Assembly (NCBI RefSeq): GCF_007829435.1
Contig: NZ_VLJN01000013.1
Coordinates: 51,266-92,383, forward strand
Source: Cupriavidus gilardii J11
Lineage (GTDB): Bacteria; Pseudomonadota; Gammaproteobacteria; Burkholderiales; Burkholderiaceae
Direction of reading: 5' to 3'
DNA length: 41,118 bases
How positions within the stretch are numbered: position 1 is the first letter of the stretch; each line of letters starts with the position of its first letter. This document shows positions 10,273 to 18,898 of this stretch, one piece after another. A program made the translations under genes and the position numbers. Below the pieces are notes generated by a model. The model had not been told where the DNA came from, ran no database searches, and saw only the letters and a program-made list of their open reading frames with translations.

Positions 10273-11997
10273 ATGACGCAATTCCTGATCGACAATATGG
10301 CGCCGATCATGTTCGGCTCGCTGGTTGTCTTCCTGCTTTCCGGCTTTCCCATCGCCTTCGCGCTGGCCGCCAACGGCCTGCTGTTCGCCTTCATCGGCAT
10401 CGAGCTCGGCCTGCTGCCGCCCGAGCTGATGCAGGCGCTGCCGAGCCGGCTGTTTGGCATCATCGAGAACGACACGCTGCTGGCGATTCCGTTCTTCACC
10501 TTCATGGGCCTGATCCTCGAACGGTCAGGCATGGCGGAGGACTTGCTCGACACCATCGGACAGCTGTTCGGCCCGATCCGCGGCGGTCTCGCTTATGCGG
10601 TGATCTTCGTCGGCGCGCTGCTGGCGGCGACGACGGGCGTGGTGGCGGCCTCGGTGATCTCGATGGGGCTGATCTCGCTGCCCCTGATGCTGAAGTACAA
10701 CTACGACAAGCGGCTCGCCACGGGCGTGATCGCGGCGTCGGGCACGCTGGCGCAGATCATTCCGCCTTCGCTGGTGCTGATCGTGCTGGCCGACCAGCTC
10801 GGCCGCTCGGTCGGCGACATGTACAAGGGCGCGTTCGTCCCCGGCCTGGTGCTGACGGGCCTGTACATGGGCTATGTGCTGCTCGTCACGCTGATCAGGC
10901 CGAGCGCAGCGCCCGCCCTACCGCTGGAGGCCCGCACCTTCCGCGAACCGAGCGGCAAGAGCGGCTCCACGTCCGTGCTGGTGCTCACCGCGCTGTCCAC
11001 CGCGGTGGCTGTGGCGGTCGACATGACGTACAAGCCCGAGGCACCGCTGGACGAACGGCTGGTGATCTCGATCGGCGCGGGCATCGCCTTCGCGTTCGTG
11101 GTGGCCGTGCTGAACCGCCTGCTGAAGCTGAACCTGCTGTCGCAGATGGCGGAGAAGGTGACCTTCGTGCTGATCCCGCCGCTGGCGCTGATCTTCCTCG
11201 TGCTGGGCACGATCTTCATCGGCGTGGCGACGCCGACCGAAGGCGGCGGCATGGGCGCCCTCGGCGCGCTGGTGCTGGCGATGATCAAGCGGCGCCTTAA
11301 CATGGACCTGACGCGACAGGCGATGGAATCGACGCTGAAGCTGTCGGCCTTCGTGATCTTCATCCTGATCGGCGCCCGGGTGTTCTCGCTGACGTTCTAT
11401 GGCGTCGATGGTCACCTGTGGGTCGAGCATCTGCTGACCGCCCTGCCCGGCGGCCAGACCGGCTTCCTGATCGCGGTGAACGTGCTGTTCTTCCTGCTGG
11501 CCTTCTTCCTCGACTTCTTCGAGTTGGCCTTCATCCTGGTGCCGCTGGTCGGCCCGGTGGCCGACAAGCTCGGCATCGACCTGATCTGGTTCGGCGTGCT
11601 GCTGGCGGTGAACATGCAGACCTCGTTCATGCATCCGCCGTTCGGCTTCTCGCTGTTCTACCTGCGCTCGGTGGCGCCGCGCTCGGTGAAGACCTCGGAT
11701 ATCTACTGGGGCTCGGTGCCGTTCGTGGTGATCCAGCTGATCATGGTGGCGCTGATCATCATCTTCCCGGGGCTGGTCAACACCGGAACGCACAAGGCGC
11801 AGGACCGGACCACCACGCGCGATCTGACCATCGACTTCGGTACGCCAGCGCCTGCGCCTGCCCCGGCGCCGGGCACGCTGCCGTCGGAAGCGCCGACGCT
11901 CGGACCGTCGTCGCCGGGCGGAACGCAGCTGGAGGAGGTGCCAGGCGCGCCGGCACAGGAACCGGCGGCACCGGTGTTCGAGTTCGAGAAGAAGTAA
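10273..11997 (+). CDS. TRAP transporter large permease (DctM type)
   Basis: The 574-residue protein has a dozen or more hydrophobic segments and DctM hallmarks such as AIPFFTFMGLILERSGMAEDL, ALLAATTGVVAASVISMGLI and ASGTLAQIIPPSLVLIVLADQ. It forms the transport channel with DctQ. Usual DctM proteins have about 430 residues. The excess is an insertion near residues 215-265, which adds a soluble piece and extra spans, and a C-terminal tail of about 70 residues rich in Pro and Ala with an APAPAPAP run. Long forms with an insertion are typical of the mannitol/chloroaromatic subgroup. A terminator follows 45 nt downstream. Confidence 0.92.
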   Translation: MTQFLIDNMAPIMFGSLVVFLLSGFPIAFALAANGLLFAFIGIELGLLPPELMQALPSRLFGIIENDTLLAIPFFTFMGLILERSGMAEDLLDTIGQLFGPIRGGLAYAVIFVGALLAATTGVVAASVISMGLISLPLMLKYNYDKRLATGVIAASGTLAQIIPPSLVLIVLADQLGRSVGDMYKGAFVPGLVLTGLYMGYVLLVTLIRPSAAPALPLEARTFREPSGKSGSTSVLVLTALSTAVAVAVDMTYKPEAPLDERLVISIGAGIAFAFVVAVLNRLLKLNLLSQMAEKVTFVLIPPLALIFLVLGTIFIGVATPTEGGGMGALGALVLAMIKRRLNMDLTRQAMESTLKLSAFVIFILIGARVFSLTFYGVDGHLWVEHLLTALPGGQTGFLIAVNVLFFLLAFFLDFFELAFILVPLVGPVADKLGIDLIWFGVLLAVNMQTSFMHPPFGFSLFYLRSVAPRSVKTSDIYWGSVPFVVIQLIMVALIIIFPGLVNTGTHKAQDRTTTRDLTIDFGTPAPAPAPAPGTLPSEAPTLGPSSPGGTQLEEVPGAPAQEPAAPVFEFEKK

Positions 11998-12042
11998 GAC
12001 GAAGACAGGGCGGCAGGCCGCCGCCCGGCGAAGAGACTTTGA

Positions 12043-12072
12043 GCCCCGCAGCGATGCGGGGCTTTTTGTTTT
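12043..12072 (+). terminator. Rho-independent terminator after the TRAP genes
   Basis: Perfect 8-bp stem GCCCCGCA / TGCGGGGC with a GCGA tetraloop, then TTTTTGTTTT. It ends the dctQM transcript. Confidence 0.93.
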
Positions 12073-12082
12073 GCTATAGGGA

Positions 12083-12103
12083 AGCATGCCGGGCTGGCAT
12101 GCT
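12083..12103. repeat. Short perfect inverted repeat
   Basis: AGCATGCC and GGCATGCT form a perfect 8-bp stem around a 5-nt loop. It lies between the TRAP terminator and repeat copy 3. No T run follows, so its role is unknown. Confidence 0.6.
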
Positions 12104-12112
12104 GGGGAGGCG

Positions 12113-12233
12113 ACTCCCCTCACCCCCGCCCCTCTCCCGCTCGCGGGAGAGGGGAGAAAACCAACAGCGGCTCTCATGCCCGTGGTGTGCTCCTCTCTCC
12201 CGCTCGCGGGAGAGAGGAGGGGGTGAGGGCAGT
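12113..12233 (+). repeat. Double-hairpin repeat, copy 3
   Basis: The left arm starts ACTCCCCTCACCCCCGCC and folds over a TC loop. It ends GAGAAAACC at 12162. The core of 21 nt is 12163-12183. The right arm starts GGTGTGCTCCTC and ends GAGGGCAGT at 12233. In this copy both outer arms carry the variant CCCTCACCCCC / GGGGGTGAGGG, unlike the CCCTCTCCC of copies 2, 4 and 5. It ends 32 nt beyond the stop of the decarboxylase gene, which is read from the minus strand. Confidence 0.93.
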
Positions 12234-12265
12234 ATCAGCCGAGTCGAGCCGGTTCAGTACCCACC

Positions 12266-14530
12266 CTACTTCACACAATCGACGAAATACACGCGCTTGC
12301 CATCGATCTCCTCGGCCACGAGCCCGTGGATATCGGTCTCGAAGCCCGGGAACAGCTGGTTGAACTCGCGCGCGAACTTCAGGTATTGGACGATGGTCCG
12401 GTTGAACCGCTCACCGGGGATCAGCAGCGGAATGCCGGGCGGATACGGCGTCAGCAGGATCGCGGTGACGCGGCCTTCGAGGTCGTCCACCGGCACGCGC
12501 TCGATCTCGCGGTGTGCCATCATGGCCCACGCGTCCGACGGCTTCATCGCGGGTTCCATGTCCGACAGATACATCTCGGTCGTGACGCGCGCGACGTCAT
12601 TGGCCTTGTAGACGCTATGAATCGCGTCGCACAGGTCGCGCAGACCCATCCGCTCGTACTGCGGGAAACGGGCGACGAATTCTGGAAGCACGCGCCACAG
12701 CGGCTGGTTCTGGTCGTAGTCGTCCTTGAACTGCTGCAGCTCCGTCACCAGCGAATTCCAGCGGCCCTTGGTAATGCCGATGGTGAACATGATGAAGAAC
12801 GAATACAGCCCGGTCTTCTCGATGATGATGCCGTGCTCGGCCAGGTACTTGGTGACGATGGCTGCGGGAATGCCCCGCTCGCTGAATTCGCCGTCCACAT
12901 CGAGCCCCGGCGTGATGATCGTGGCCTTGATCGGGTCGAGCAGGTTGAAGCCATCGGCGAGGTCGCCGAAGCCGTGCCAGCGGTCGTTCGCACGCAGCAC
13001 CCACGCTTCGCGGTCGCCGATGCCGTCCTCGACCAGTTCTTCCGGTCCCCACACCTTGAACCACCAGTCGCCGTTCTTGCCCGCCTCGAAGTCACCCTCG
13101 ACCTTGCGCATCGCGCGGCGGAAGTCCATGGCTTCCTGGATGCTCTCCTCGACCAGCGCGGTGCCGCCCGGCGCCTCCATCATTGCCGCCGCCACGTCGC
13201 ACGACGCGATGATCGAGTACTGCGGGCTGGTGGAGGTATGCATCAGATACGCCTCGTTGAACCGATACCGGTCCAGCCGCCGCGTCTCCGAATCCTGCAC
13301 CAGGATCTGCGAAGCCTGCGATAGCCCGGCCAACAGCTTGTGCGTGGACTGGGTGGCAAACACCAGCGCATCCTTCGAACGCGGACGATCACGGCCGATC
13401 GCATGCATATTGCGATAGAAGTCGTGGAACGCCGCATGCGGCAGCCACGCCTCGTCGAAATGCAGCGTGTCAATCTCGGTCGCCAGCATCTCCTTGATCT
13501 GCTCGGCGTTGTACAGCACGCCGTCATAGGTGCCCTGCGTGATCGTCAGGATGCGCGGCTTCTGGTTCTTCGCCTGGCTGGCGAAGGGATGCGACGCGAT
13601 CTTCCTGCGGATGGTCTCCGGATCGAACTCGCTCTTGGGGATCGGGCCGATGATGCCGTAGTGGTTGCGCGTCGGCATCAGGAACACCGGAATCGCGCCC
13701 GTCATCATGATCGCGTGCAGGATCGACTTGTGGCAGTTGCGATCGACCACCACGATGTCGCCGGGCGCCACGTTGGCATGCCAGACCATCTTGTTCGACG
13801 TCGACGTGCCGTTGGTGACGAAGAACATGTGGTCGCTGTTGAAGATGCGCGCCGCATTCCGCTCGGACGCCGCCACGGGACCGGTATGGTCCAGCAGCTG
13901 GCCCAGCTCGTCCACCGCATTGCAGACGTCCGCGCGCAGCATGTTCTCCCCGAAGAACTGGTGGAACACCTGTCCCACCGGGCTCTTCAGGAACGCCACG
14001 CCGCCCGAATGGCCCGGGCAGTGCCACGAATACGAGCTGTCCTGCGCGTAGTCGATCAGCGCCTTGAAGAACGGCGGCGCCAGCGAGTCGAGATAGACCT
14101 TGGCCTCGCGGATGATATGCCGCGCCACGAACTCCGGCGTGTCCTCGAACATATGGATGAAGCCGTGCAGCTCCCGCAGGATATCGTTCGGGATATGGCG
14201 CGAGGTACGGGTCTCGCCGTACAGGAAGATCGGCAGATTGGCGTTGCGGCGACGCACCTCGGTGACGAACGCGCGCAGCTTCTCGATCGCCGCCGCCTCC
14301 GGCTCGTCGGCGCCGCCGCTGGCGAACTCGTCGTCGTCGATCGACACGATGAAGCTGGACGCGCGGCTCGACTGCTGCGCGAACGACGTCAGGTCACCGT
14401 AGCTGGTCAGGCCCATCACCTCCATGCCTTCGGCTTCGATCGCCTGCGCCAGCGCACGGATCCCCGAGCCGGAAATGTTCTCGGAGCGGAAGTCTTCATC
14501 GATGATGATGACGGGAAAGCGGAATTTCAT
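12266..14530 (-). CDS. AdiA-type arginine/lysine/ornithine decarboxylase
   Basis: The 754-residue PLP enzyme belongs to the large bacterial Orn/Lys/Arg decarboxylases (fold type I). An N-terminal receiver-like wing domain (about 1-135) precedes the PLP domain. The Schiff-base lysine is near residue 398 in ATQSTHKLLAGLSQAS; HFDEAW and VVVDRNCHKSI are also present. Length and the C-terminal VDCVK resemble E. coli AdiA (756 residues, VMCVK) more than CadA or SpeC. Such enzymes consume a proton per decarboxylation and serve in acid resistance or polyamine synthesis. Substrate choice cannot be settled by eye, and no antiporter gene lies beside it, so a biosynthetic role is possible. Confidence 0.88.
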   Translation of the reverse strand: MKFRFPVIIIDEDFRSENISGSGIRALAQAIEAEGMEVMGLTSYGDLTSFAQQSSRASSFIVSIDDDEFASGGADEPEAAAIEKLRAFVTEVRRRNANLPIFLYGETRTSRHIPNDILRELHGFIHMFEDTPEFVARHIIREAKVYLDSLAPPFFKALIDYAQDSSYSWHCPGHSGGVAFLKSPVGQVFHQFFGENMLRADVCNAVDELGQLLDHTGPVAASERNAARIFNSDHMFFVTNGTSTSNKMVWHANVAPGDIVVVDRNCHKSILHAIMMTGAIPVFLMPTRNHYGIIGPIPKSEFDPETIRRKIASHPFASQAKNQKPRILTITQGTYDGVLYNAEQIKEMLATEIDTLHFDEAWLPHAAFHDFYRNMHAIGRDRPRSKDALVFATQSTHKLLAGLSQASQILVQDSETRRLDRYRFNEAYLMHTSTSPQYSIIASCDVAAAMMEAPGGTALVEESIQEAMDFRRAMRKVEGDFEAGKNGDWWFKVWGPEELVEDGIGDREAWVLRANDRWHGFGDLADGFNLLDPIKATIITPGLDVDGEFSERGIPAAIVTKYLAEHGIIIEKTGLYSFFIMFTIGITKGRWNSLVTELQQFKDDYDQNQPLWRVLPEFVARFPQYERMGLRDLCDAIHSVYKANDVARVTTEMYLSDMEPAMKPSDAWAMMAHREIERVPVDDLEGRVTAILLTPYPPGIPLLIPGERFNRTIVQYLKFAREFNQLFPGFETDIHGLVAEEIDGKRVYFVDCVK

Positions 14531-14640
14531 GGAGCGTCCTCGCTAGGGGCCGGGGGGCCGTAGGGGAGTTGAGGCAAAGCGTGCGTAGTTATTGGAGAAC
14601 CGTGTCGCCCCCGCGCATGCGGGGGGACGACAAGGTAAGC

Positions 14641-14700
14641 GGTCCGGTCATATGGACCAGAGCCACATGGCCCGCGTGTCGGCGCGGGAGCATGTGGCTC
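14641..14700. repeat. Long stem-loop between dcd and the decarboxylase gene
   Basis: GAGCCACATG at 14660-14669 pairs perfectly with CATGTGGCTC at 14691-14700. Inside it CCCGCG (14671-14676) pairs with CGCGGG (14683-14688). A second small inverted repeat, GGTCC / GGACC, lies beside it at 14641-14658. No T run follows on either strand. It sits about 40 nt beyond the dcd stop, where a 3' end or processing structure would be expected. The rest of the 211-nt gap shows nothing I can name. Confidence 0.75.
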
Positions 14701-14741
14701 GATGGATCCAATACGGAGACCGCGCCAGGCGGCGGCCGACG

Positions 14742-15308
<567 letters not shown>

Positions 15309-15437
15309 AGGGTAAGTGGTAAGCGGAAGGGAGCCCGCCGGAACACCCGGGGGCGCGTGCGGTTGGGCCGCATTGTACAACCAATCTTGCAGTGCAATAG
15401 GGATTGGGAGGCGTCGTCCGGTGGGGCTGGGACTGCC

Positions 15438-16268
15438 CTATGCCACCGCCGCCTGCGCCACGCCATGCCGGAACCGCTGATGTCCCGTATAGAGCAGGAA
15501 ATGCTTGCCGGTGCAACGGGCGAACAGCGTCAGGTTGACGCGCTTGGCCATCTGGTAGCCCATCTGCGTCACGCCTGAGCGCGACAGCAGGAAAGGAATC
15601 CCCATCTGGGCGCCCTTGATCACCATCTCGGACGTGAGCCGTCCAGTGGTGTAGAAGACCTTGTCGGCCCCCGTCATGCCTTCGAGCCACATGCGGCCCG
15701 CGATGGCGTCGACGGCGTTGTGGCGGCCGACGTCCTCGATGAACATCAGCAGCTCGCTGCCCTGGAACAGCGCGCAGCCGTGCACCGAGCCGGCCTGCTT
15801 GTAGACCGATTGCTGCAGGCGGATGGTATCGACGATGGCATACAGCGTCTGCTGGTCCAGCACCGCGTCGTCGGGCAGGCGGATCTGGTCGACCTCGTCC
15901 AGCAGCGATCCGAATACGGTGCCCTGCCCGCAGCCGGTCGTGACGATCTTGCGCGCGGTGCGTTCCTCGATGCGGTCCACTCCGCCGCGCGTGGTGACGG
16001 CGGCCGATTCCGTTTCCCAGTCCACCTGCACCGAGGCGATGTCCTCGATCGATTCGACCAGACGCTGGTTGCGCAGATAGCCGAGCACCAGCGCCTCGGG
16101 CGCGCCGCCCAGCGTCATCAGCGTGACCAGCTCCCGCTTGTCGAGATAGACGGTCAAGGGCCGTTCGCCGGGAAGAAAGGCGGAACGCACGCGCCCCTGC
16201 TCGTCCACCACCTCGACCTCCTCGATCAGCGGGACGGCGGCTTGGGTCAGTTCAGGGCGCAGGGACAT
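15438..16268 (-). CDS. fdhD: FdhD, sulfurtransferase for formate dehydrogenase
   Basis: The 276-residue protein passes sulfur from IscS to the molybdenum cofactor of formate dehydrogenase, which is required for activity. Family motifs: GGAPEALVLGYLRNQRLV, TTGCGQGTVFGSL, VGRHNAVDAIAG and YTTGRLTSEMVIKGAQMGIP. The E. coli protein carries a CXXC loop, but this one has a single Cys in the GCGQG loop, as in many FdhD proteins. It sits apart from the fdh operon, beyond that operon's terminator and two small genes, on the same strand. It is expected to serve the FdhA encoded at 19683-22721. Confidence 0.95.
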   Translation of the reverse strand: MSLRPELTQAAVPLIEEVEVVDEQGRVRSAFLPGERPLTVYLDKRELVTLMTLGGAPEALVLGYLRNQRLVESIEDIASVQVDWETESAAVTTRGGVDRIEERTARKIVTTGCGQGTVFGSLLDEVDQIRLPDDAVLDQQTLYAIVDTIRLQQSVYKQAGSVHGCALFQGSELLMFIEDVGRHNAVDAIAGRMWLEGMTGADKVFYTTGRLTSEMVIKGAQMGIPFLLSRSGVTQMGYQMAKRVNLTLFARCTGKHFLLYTGHQRFRHGVAQAAVA

Positions 16269-16348
16269 GGAAGACAGCTGGCGGAAATCGGGGATTCGGG
16301 GCCGGCCGGCGCCGAAGCACCGTGCCGGTCAACACGGCGGATCAGGAA

Positions 16349-16900
16349 TCAGGATTGCGCGATCACGCCGCAGGCAATGCGGCCGCCGGAATTGCCGGTC
16401 GGCTGCGTCTTGTAATCGTCGGGGTCCTTGTGGACCACCACGGCACGGCCCACCAGGCTGGTCGGCCCAGGTGTAATCGTCACGCCGGTCATGCGGAACA
16501 TCGCCAGCGCGCGGCCATTGGCGTCGGCGGTCAGGTTCGGCATGTCGCCCGCATGGTGGTCCGGATCCGAAATAGAGCCGTGCGGCTTGCCGGTCGGATT
16601 GAAGTGGCCACCGGCGCTCATCGCGTCCGGCGCGGAGCAGTCGCCCTTCTCGTGGACATGGAAGCCATGGACCGAGTTGGGCGGCAGGCCGGTGACCTCG
16701 GCGCGCACCATCACCACGTCGCCGTGCTGCATGAAGGTGACCTTGCCCTGGGTGTTGGTGCCGCTCTTGGCCGCCAGCGGCGCGACCGCCCCCTGGCCCG
16801 CCATGCCACCCTGCTGGCCGTCATGATGGCCGTGATGGCCCATGTGCGAACACGCCGACAGCGCGGCTGCCGCTGCAATACCGAAAACGATGCGCTTCAT
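16349..16900 (-). CDS. sodC: Cu/Zn superoxide dismutase, lipoprotein form
   Basis: The 183-residue protein starts with a lipoprotein signal peptide ending in the lipobox LSAC, so it should be anchored in the periplasm. A short His-rich stretch (HMGHHGHHDG) follows the anchor. Copper and zinc ligands are seen in HGFHVHEKGDCS, GGHFNPTGKPHG and DHHAGDMPNL, with the C-terminal GRIACGVI containing the active-site Arg. It converts superoxide to hydrogen peroxide and oxygen. A strong AAAGGAGGT ribosome site precedes the ATG. The His-rich segment may help collect metal, which is inference. Confidence 0.94.
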   Translation of the reverse strand: MKRIVFGIAAAAALSACSHMGHHGHHDGQQGGMAGQGAVAPLAAKSGTNTQGKVTFMQHGDVVMVRAEVTGLPPNSVHGFHVHEKGDCSAPDAMSAGGHFNPTGKPHGSISDPDHHAGDMPNLTADANGRALAMFRMTGVTITPGPTSLVGRAVVVHKDPDDYKTQPTGNSGGRIACGVIAQS

Positions 16901-16943
16901 GCGAACCTCCTTTTACGGTGTTGTTCCGCACGCATTGTAGCGT

Positions 16944-17258
16944 TCATCGTGCCGCGGTCTTCGTGGCGGGCGCGGCGGCGGGGTCGACGAAGGGTCCGGG
17001 ATCGGCGCAGGCGGCGGTGGCGGCCGGCGTCGGCACGGCCTTGCCCTGGCCCTTCACTTCGGACAGGTAGTGCGTGGCGACGCGGTCCTGCGCCTTGCAA
17101 AGCTGGTAGGCGGCAACCTTGTCGGACCATGCCGCGCGCGCCTTGGCGGCGGCGGCCTTGGCCAGCTGGGCCTCATCCGGCGTGGGCAGCTTGGCCAGTG
17201 CGGGAGCGGAGATTGCGGCGGCGAATGCGAGGGCGATCGTCGGCAGGAATCGGATCAT
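16944..17258 (-). CDS. Small exported protein of unknown function
   Basis: The 104-residue product begins with a Sec signal peptide (MIRFLPTIALAFAAAISAPALA). The mature part is Ala- and Lys-rich with two cysteines (YQLCKAQDR and AACADPGPF) that could form a disulfide, and ends in a Pro/Ala-rich tail. The frame is open to 17333, but only the ATG at 17258 places the signal peptide at the start. It lies between the fdh terminator and sodC. I do not recognise the family. Small proteins of this kind are common in Burkholderiaceae. Confidence 0.75.
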   Translation of the reverse strand: MIRFLPTIALAFAAAISAPALAKLPTPDEAQLAKAAAAKARAAWSDKVAAYQLCKAQDRVATHYLSEVKGQGKAVPTPAATAACADPGPFVDPAAAPATKTAAR

Positions 17259-17296
17259 GGTTTGGTGTCGTGGGTTTGGCGTTTGGCGTTGGGTAA

Positions 17297-17317
17297 GGGG
17301 CCGGCGGAGAGGGCAGT
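17297..17317 (+). repeat. Remnant of the double-hairpin repeat (right end)
   Basis: GGGGCCGGCGGAGAGGGCAGT closely matches the right terminus of copy 1, which ends GGGGCCGGGGCAGAGGGCAGT. No hairpins or core remain, so this is a decayed or partial copy. It lies just before the fdh operon terminator. Confidence 0.6.
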
Positions 17318-17350
17318 GACAGCGCACCCTCAATCAGCCACCCACACCCC

Positions 17351-17382
17351 AAAAAGCAACCGGCCCCACATCAAGGGGCCGG
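17351..17382 (-). terminator. Rho-independent terminator of the fdh operon
   Basis: On the minus strand the stem CCGGCCCC / GGGGCCGG (17382-17375 and 17367-17360) with a 7-nt loop is followed by TTGCTTTTT. It begins 6 nt beyond the stop codon of the cytochrome b subunit gene. Confidence 0.9.
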
Positions 17383-17388
17383 CGGTCA

Positions 17389-18600
17389 TCAGGCTTCTCC
17401 GGTCGAAGGCCGCCGCTCTGCCGTTCGCGTGGCCGGCTGGCTGCGCTGCGCCGGCACCTTGCCCGACTTGATGTCGTCGTACCAGAGCTCGTGGTGTTCC
17501 TTGGCCCAGGCCTCGTCCACCCAGCCGTCGCGCATCGCGCGATAGGCGCCGGCCATGCCAATCGTGCCCATGTAGATGTGGCCGAGCGACATCGCGATCA
17601 TCAGCACCGCGGCGATCGCATGCACGATATGGGCGAGCTGCATGGTCGAGCGGTAGTAGTCCAGGCCCGGCACGATGCGGTCCAGCACGAAGCCGGAGGC
17701 CGAGATGGCGATGCCGAAGACGAACAGGCCAAGCCAGAACCAGCCCTTCTCGCCCGCATTGAAGCGGCCGCTGGGCACATGCTTGCCGGATGCGATGCCG
17801 CCCAGGCTGGTCAGCCATTGGATGTCCTGGCGCGACGGCAGGTTGTCGCGCAGGAAGATCACGAAGCCAACGATGATAGACAGCGTGAAGACCGGGCCGA
17901 CGATGTTGTGCACGTTCTTCAGCAGATACGTCAACCAGCCGAACAGCGTATGGCCCATGATCGGCAGCAGGAAATGCTTGCCGAACAGCATCACGATGCC
18001 CGAAACGGCGAGGATCACGAAGGCGATCGCCATCGTCCAGTGCACGATGCGCTCCAGCGGCGTGAAGCGCTCGATCATGCGGCCAGTTGGCTGCGACTTG
18101 AGCGGAATGGTGCCCCGCCACGCGAAGAACGCCAGGATCGCCGCCGGCACCAGCACCAGCAGCCAGCCGCCCCATACGGTGATCACGCCGTTGCGGAACA
18201 GGCGCCACGATTGGCCGGTGCGCTGGATCAGCACGCCGGCTTCCTTGTCGGGCAGGCTGCTGTAGTGGCGCTGGTCGGAATTGACCTCGCGCCATACCGG
18301 CGCATTGTTGCCCGGCTGCTCGCGCGTGCGGGTCTGCTGCTCCTTGGCCTCGGCGGCAATGTCGCGTTCCGGCACATCGAAGATGTTCTGCGACATCACG
18401 CGGCTGAACGGCTGCTGCGGATGCGTGGCGGGATTGTTCGTCGCGGCGGCATCGGCCTGCGCCTGTTGCGACGTGGTGGCGGCAGGCTGCTGTGCCTGCG
18501 CGTGCGCGGCGCCGGCATGCAGCAGCGGCGCGGCCAACGCCAGCGCGCACGCGGCGGCGGCCATGCGCCCGGCCAGCGCGGAAATCAGCTTGGCGGTCAT
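17389..18600 (-). CDS. fdhC: Formate dehydrogenase gamma subunit (cytochrome b556)
   Basis: The 403-residue membrane subunit takes electrons from the Fe-S subunit and gives them to quinone. It starts with a signal peptide (to about residue 34), then a periplasmic stretch of about 115 residues, one span near 150-170, and the four-helix cytochrome b core from RFTPLERIVHWTMA onward. Histidines for the two b hemes are seen in LERIVHW, LKNVHNIVG, HIVHAIAAV and LGHIYMG. E. coli FdoI has only 211 residues; the longer form with an N-terminal periplasmic part is common in beta- and epsilonproteobacteria. The frame is open to 18798, but the signal peptide fixes the start at 18600. It ends the operon. 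Confidence 0.93.
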   Translation of the reverse strand: MTAKLISALAGRMAAAACALALAAPLLHAGAAHAQAQQPAATTSQQAQADAAATNNPATHPQQPFSRVMSQNIFDVPERDIAAEAKEQQTRTREQPGNNAPVWREVNSDQRHYSSLPDKEAGVLIQRTGQSWRLFRNGVITVWGGWLLVLVPAAILAFFAWRGTIPLKSQPTGRMIERFTPLERIVHWTMAIAFVILAVSGIVMLFGKHFLLPIMGHTLFGWLTYLLKNVHNIVGPVFTLSIIVGFVIFLRDNLPSRQDIQWLTSLGGIASGKHVPSGRFNAGEKGWFWLGLFVFGIAISASGFVLDRIVPGLDYYRSTMQLAHIVHAIAAVLMIAMSLGHIYMGTIGMAGAYRAMRDGWVDEAWAKEHHELWYDDIKSGKVPAQRSQPATRTAERRPSTGEA

Positions 18601-18664
18601 GTGCCCTCCTTCGGGTCGGCCCAGGGTCGGCTGCGCAAAAGCGACGCGCTCATTGGCGACCGGC

Positions 18665-18898
18665 TCATTGGACACGCGTGTATTCGTTCTGCTTCTGGTT
18701 GCGCTCGTGGATCTGCTTTTGCCAGCTGGCCTTGTCGCCCTGGCTCCAGCCCTGGGCGACAAACGGATCGTCGGGCGCGCCCTTCCATGCCGGGGCATCG
18801 CTCTTCTTGGTAGAGGCGGTAGCGGTCTGCGGCTTCTCGCCGCAGCCGGCCAGCAGCGCGGCGGTGGCCGCGACCAGGGTCAGCGTGACGCGGATCAT
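18665..18898 (-). CDS. Small lipoprotein inside the formate dehydrogenase operon
   Basis: The 77-residue product has a lipoprotein signal ending in the lipobox LLAGC, giving a mature lipoprotein of 59 residues. It is rich in Lys, Gln, Trp and Asp, with the segment FVAQGWSQGDKASWQKQI. Its ATG overlaps the stop of fdhB by 4 nt (ATGA), which implies coupled translation. The position between the Fe-S and cytochrome subunits suggests a small accessory or structural part of the complex. I do not know a named family for it. It is too short for many gene callers and overlaps a longer shadow frame. Confidence 0.8.
   Translation of the reverse strand: MIRVTLTLVAATAALLAGCGEKPQTATASTKKSDAPAWKGAPDDPFVAQGWSQGDKASWQKQIHERNQKQNEYTRVQ

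Noticed and set aside
14530-14741. A small gene in the gap between dcd and the decarboxylase gene
   Set aside because: No frame has a good start with ribosome site, and the gap is dominated by the stem-loop.
15438-16268. FdhD as defective because it lacks a CXXC pair
   Set aside because: Many FdhD proteins have only one Cys in this loop, and the rest of the protein is intact.
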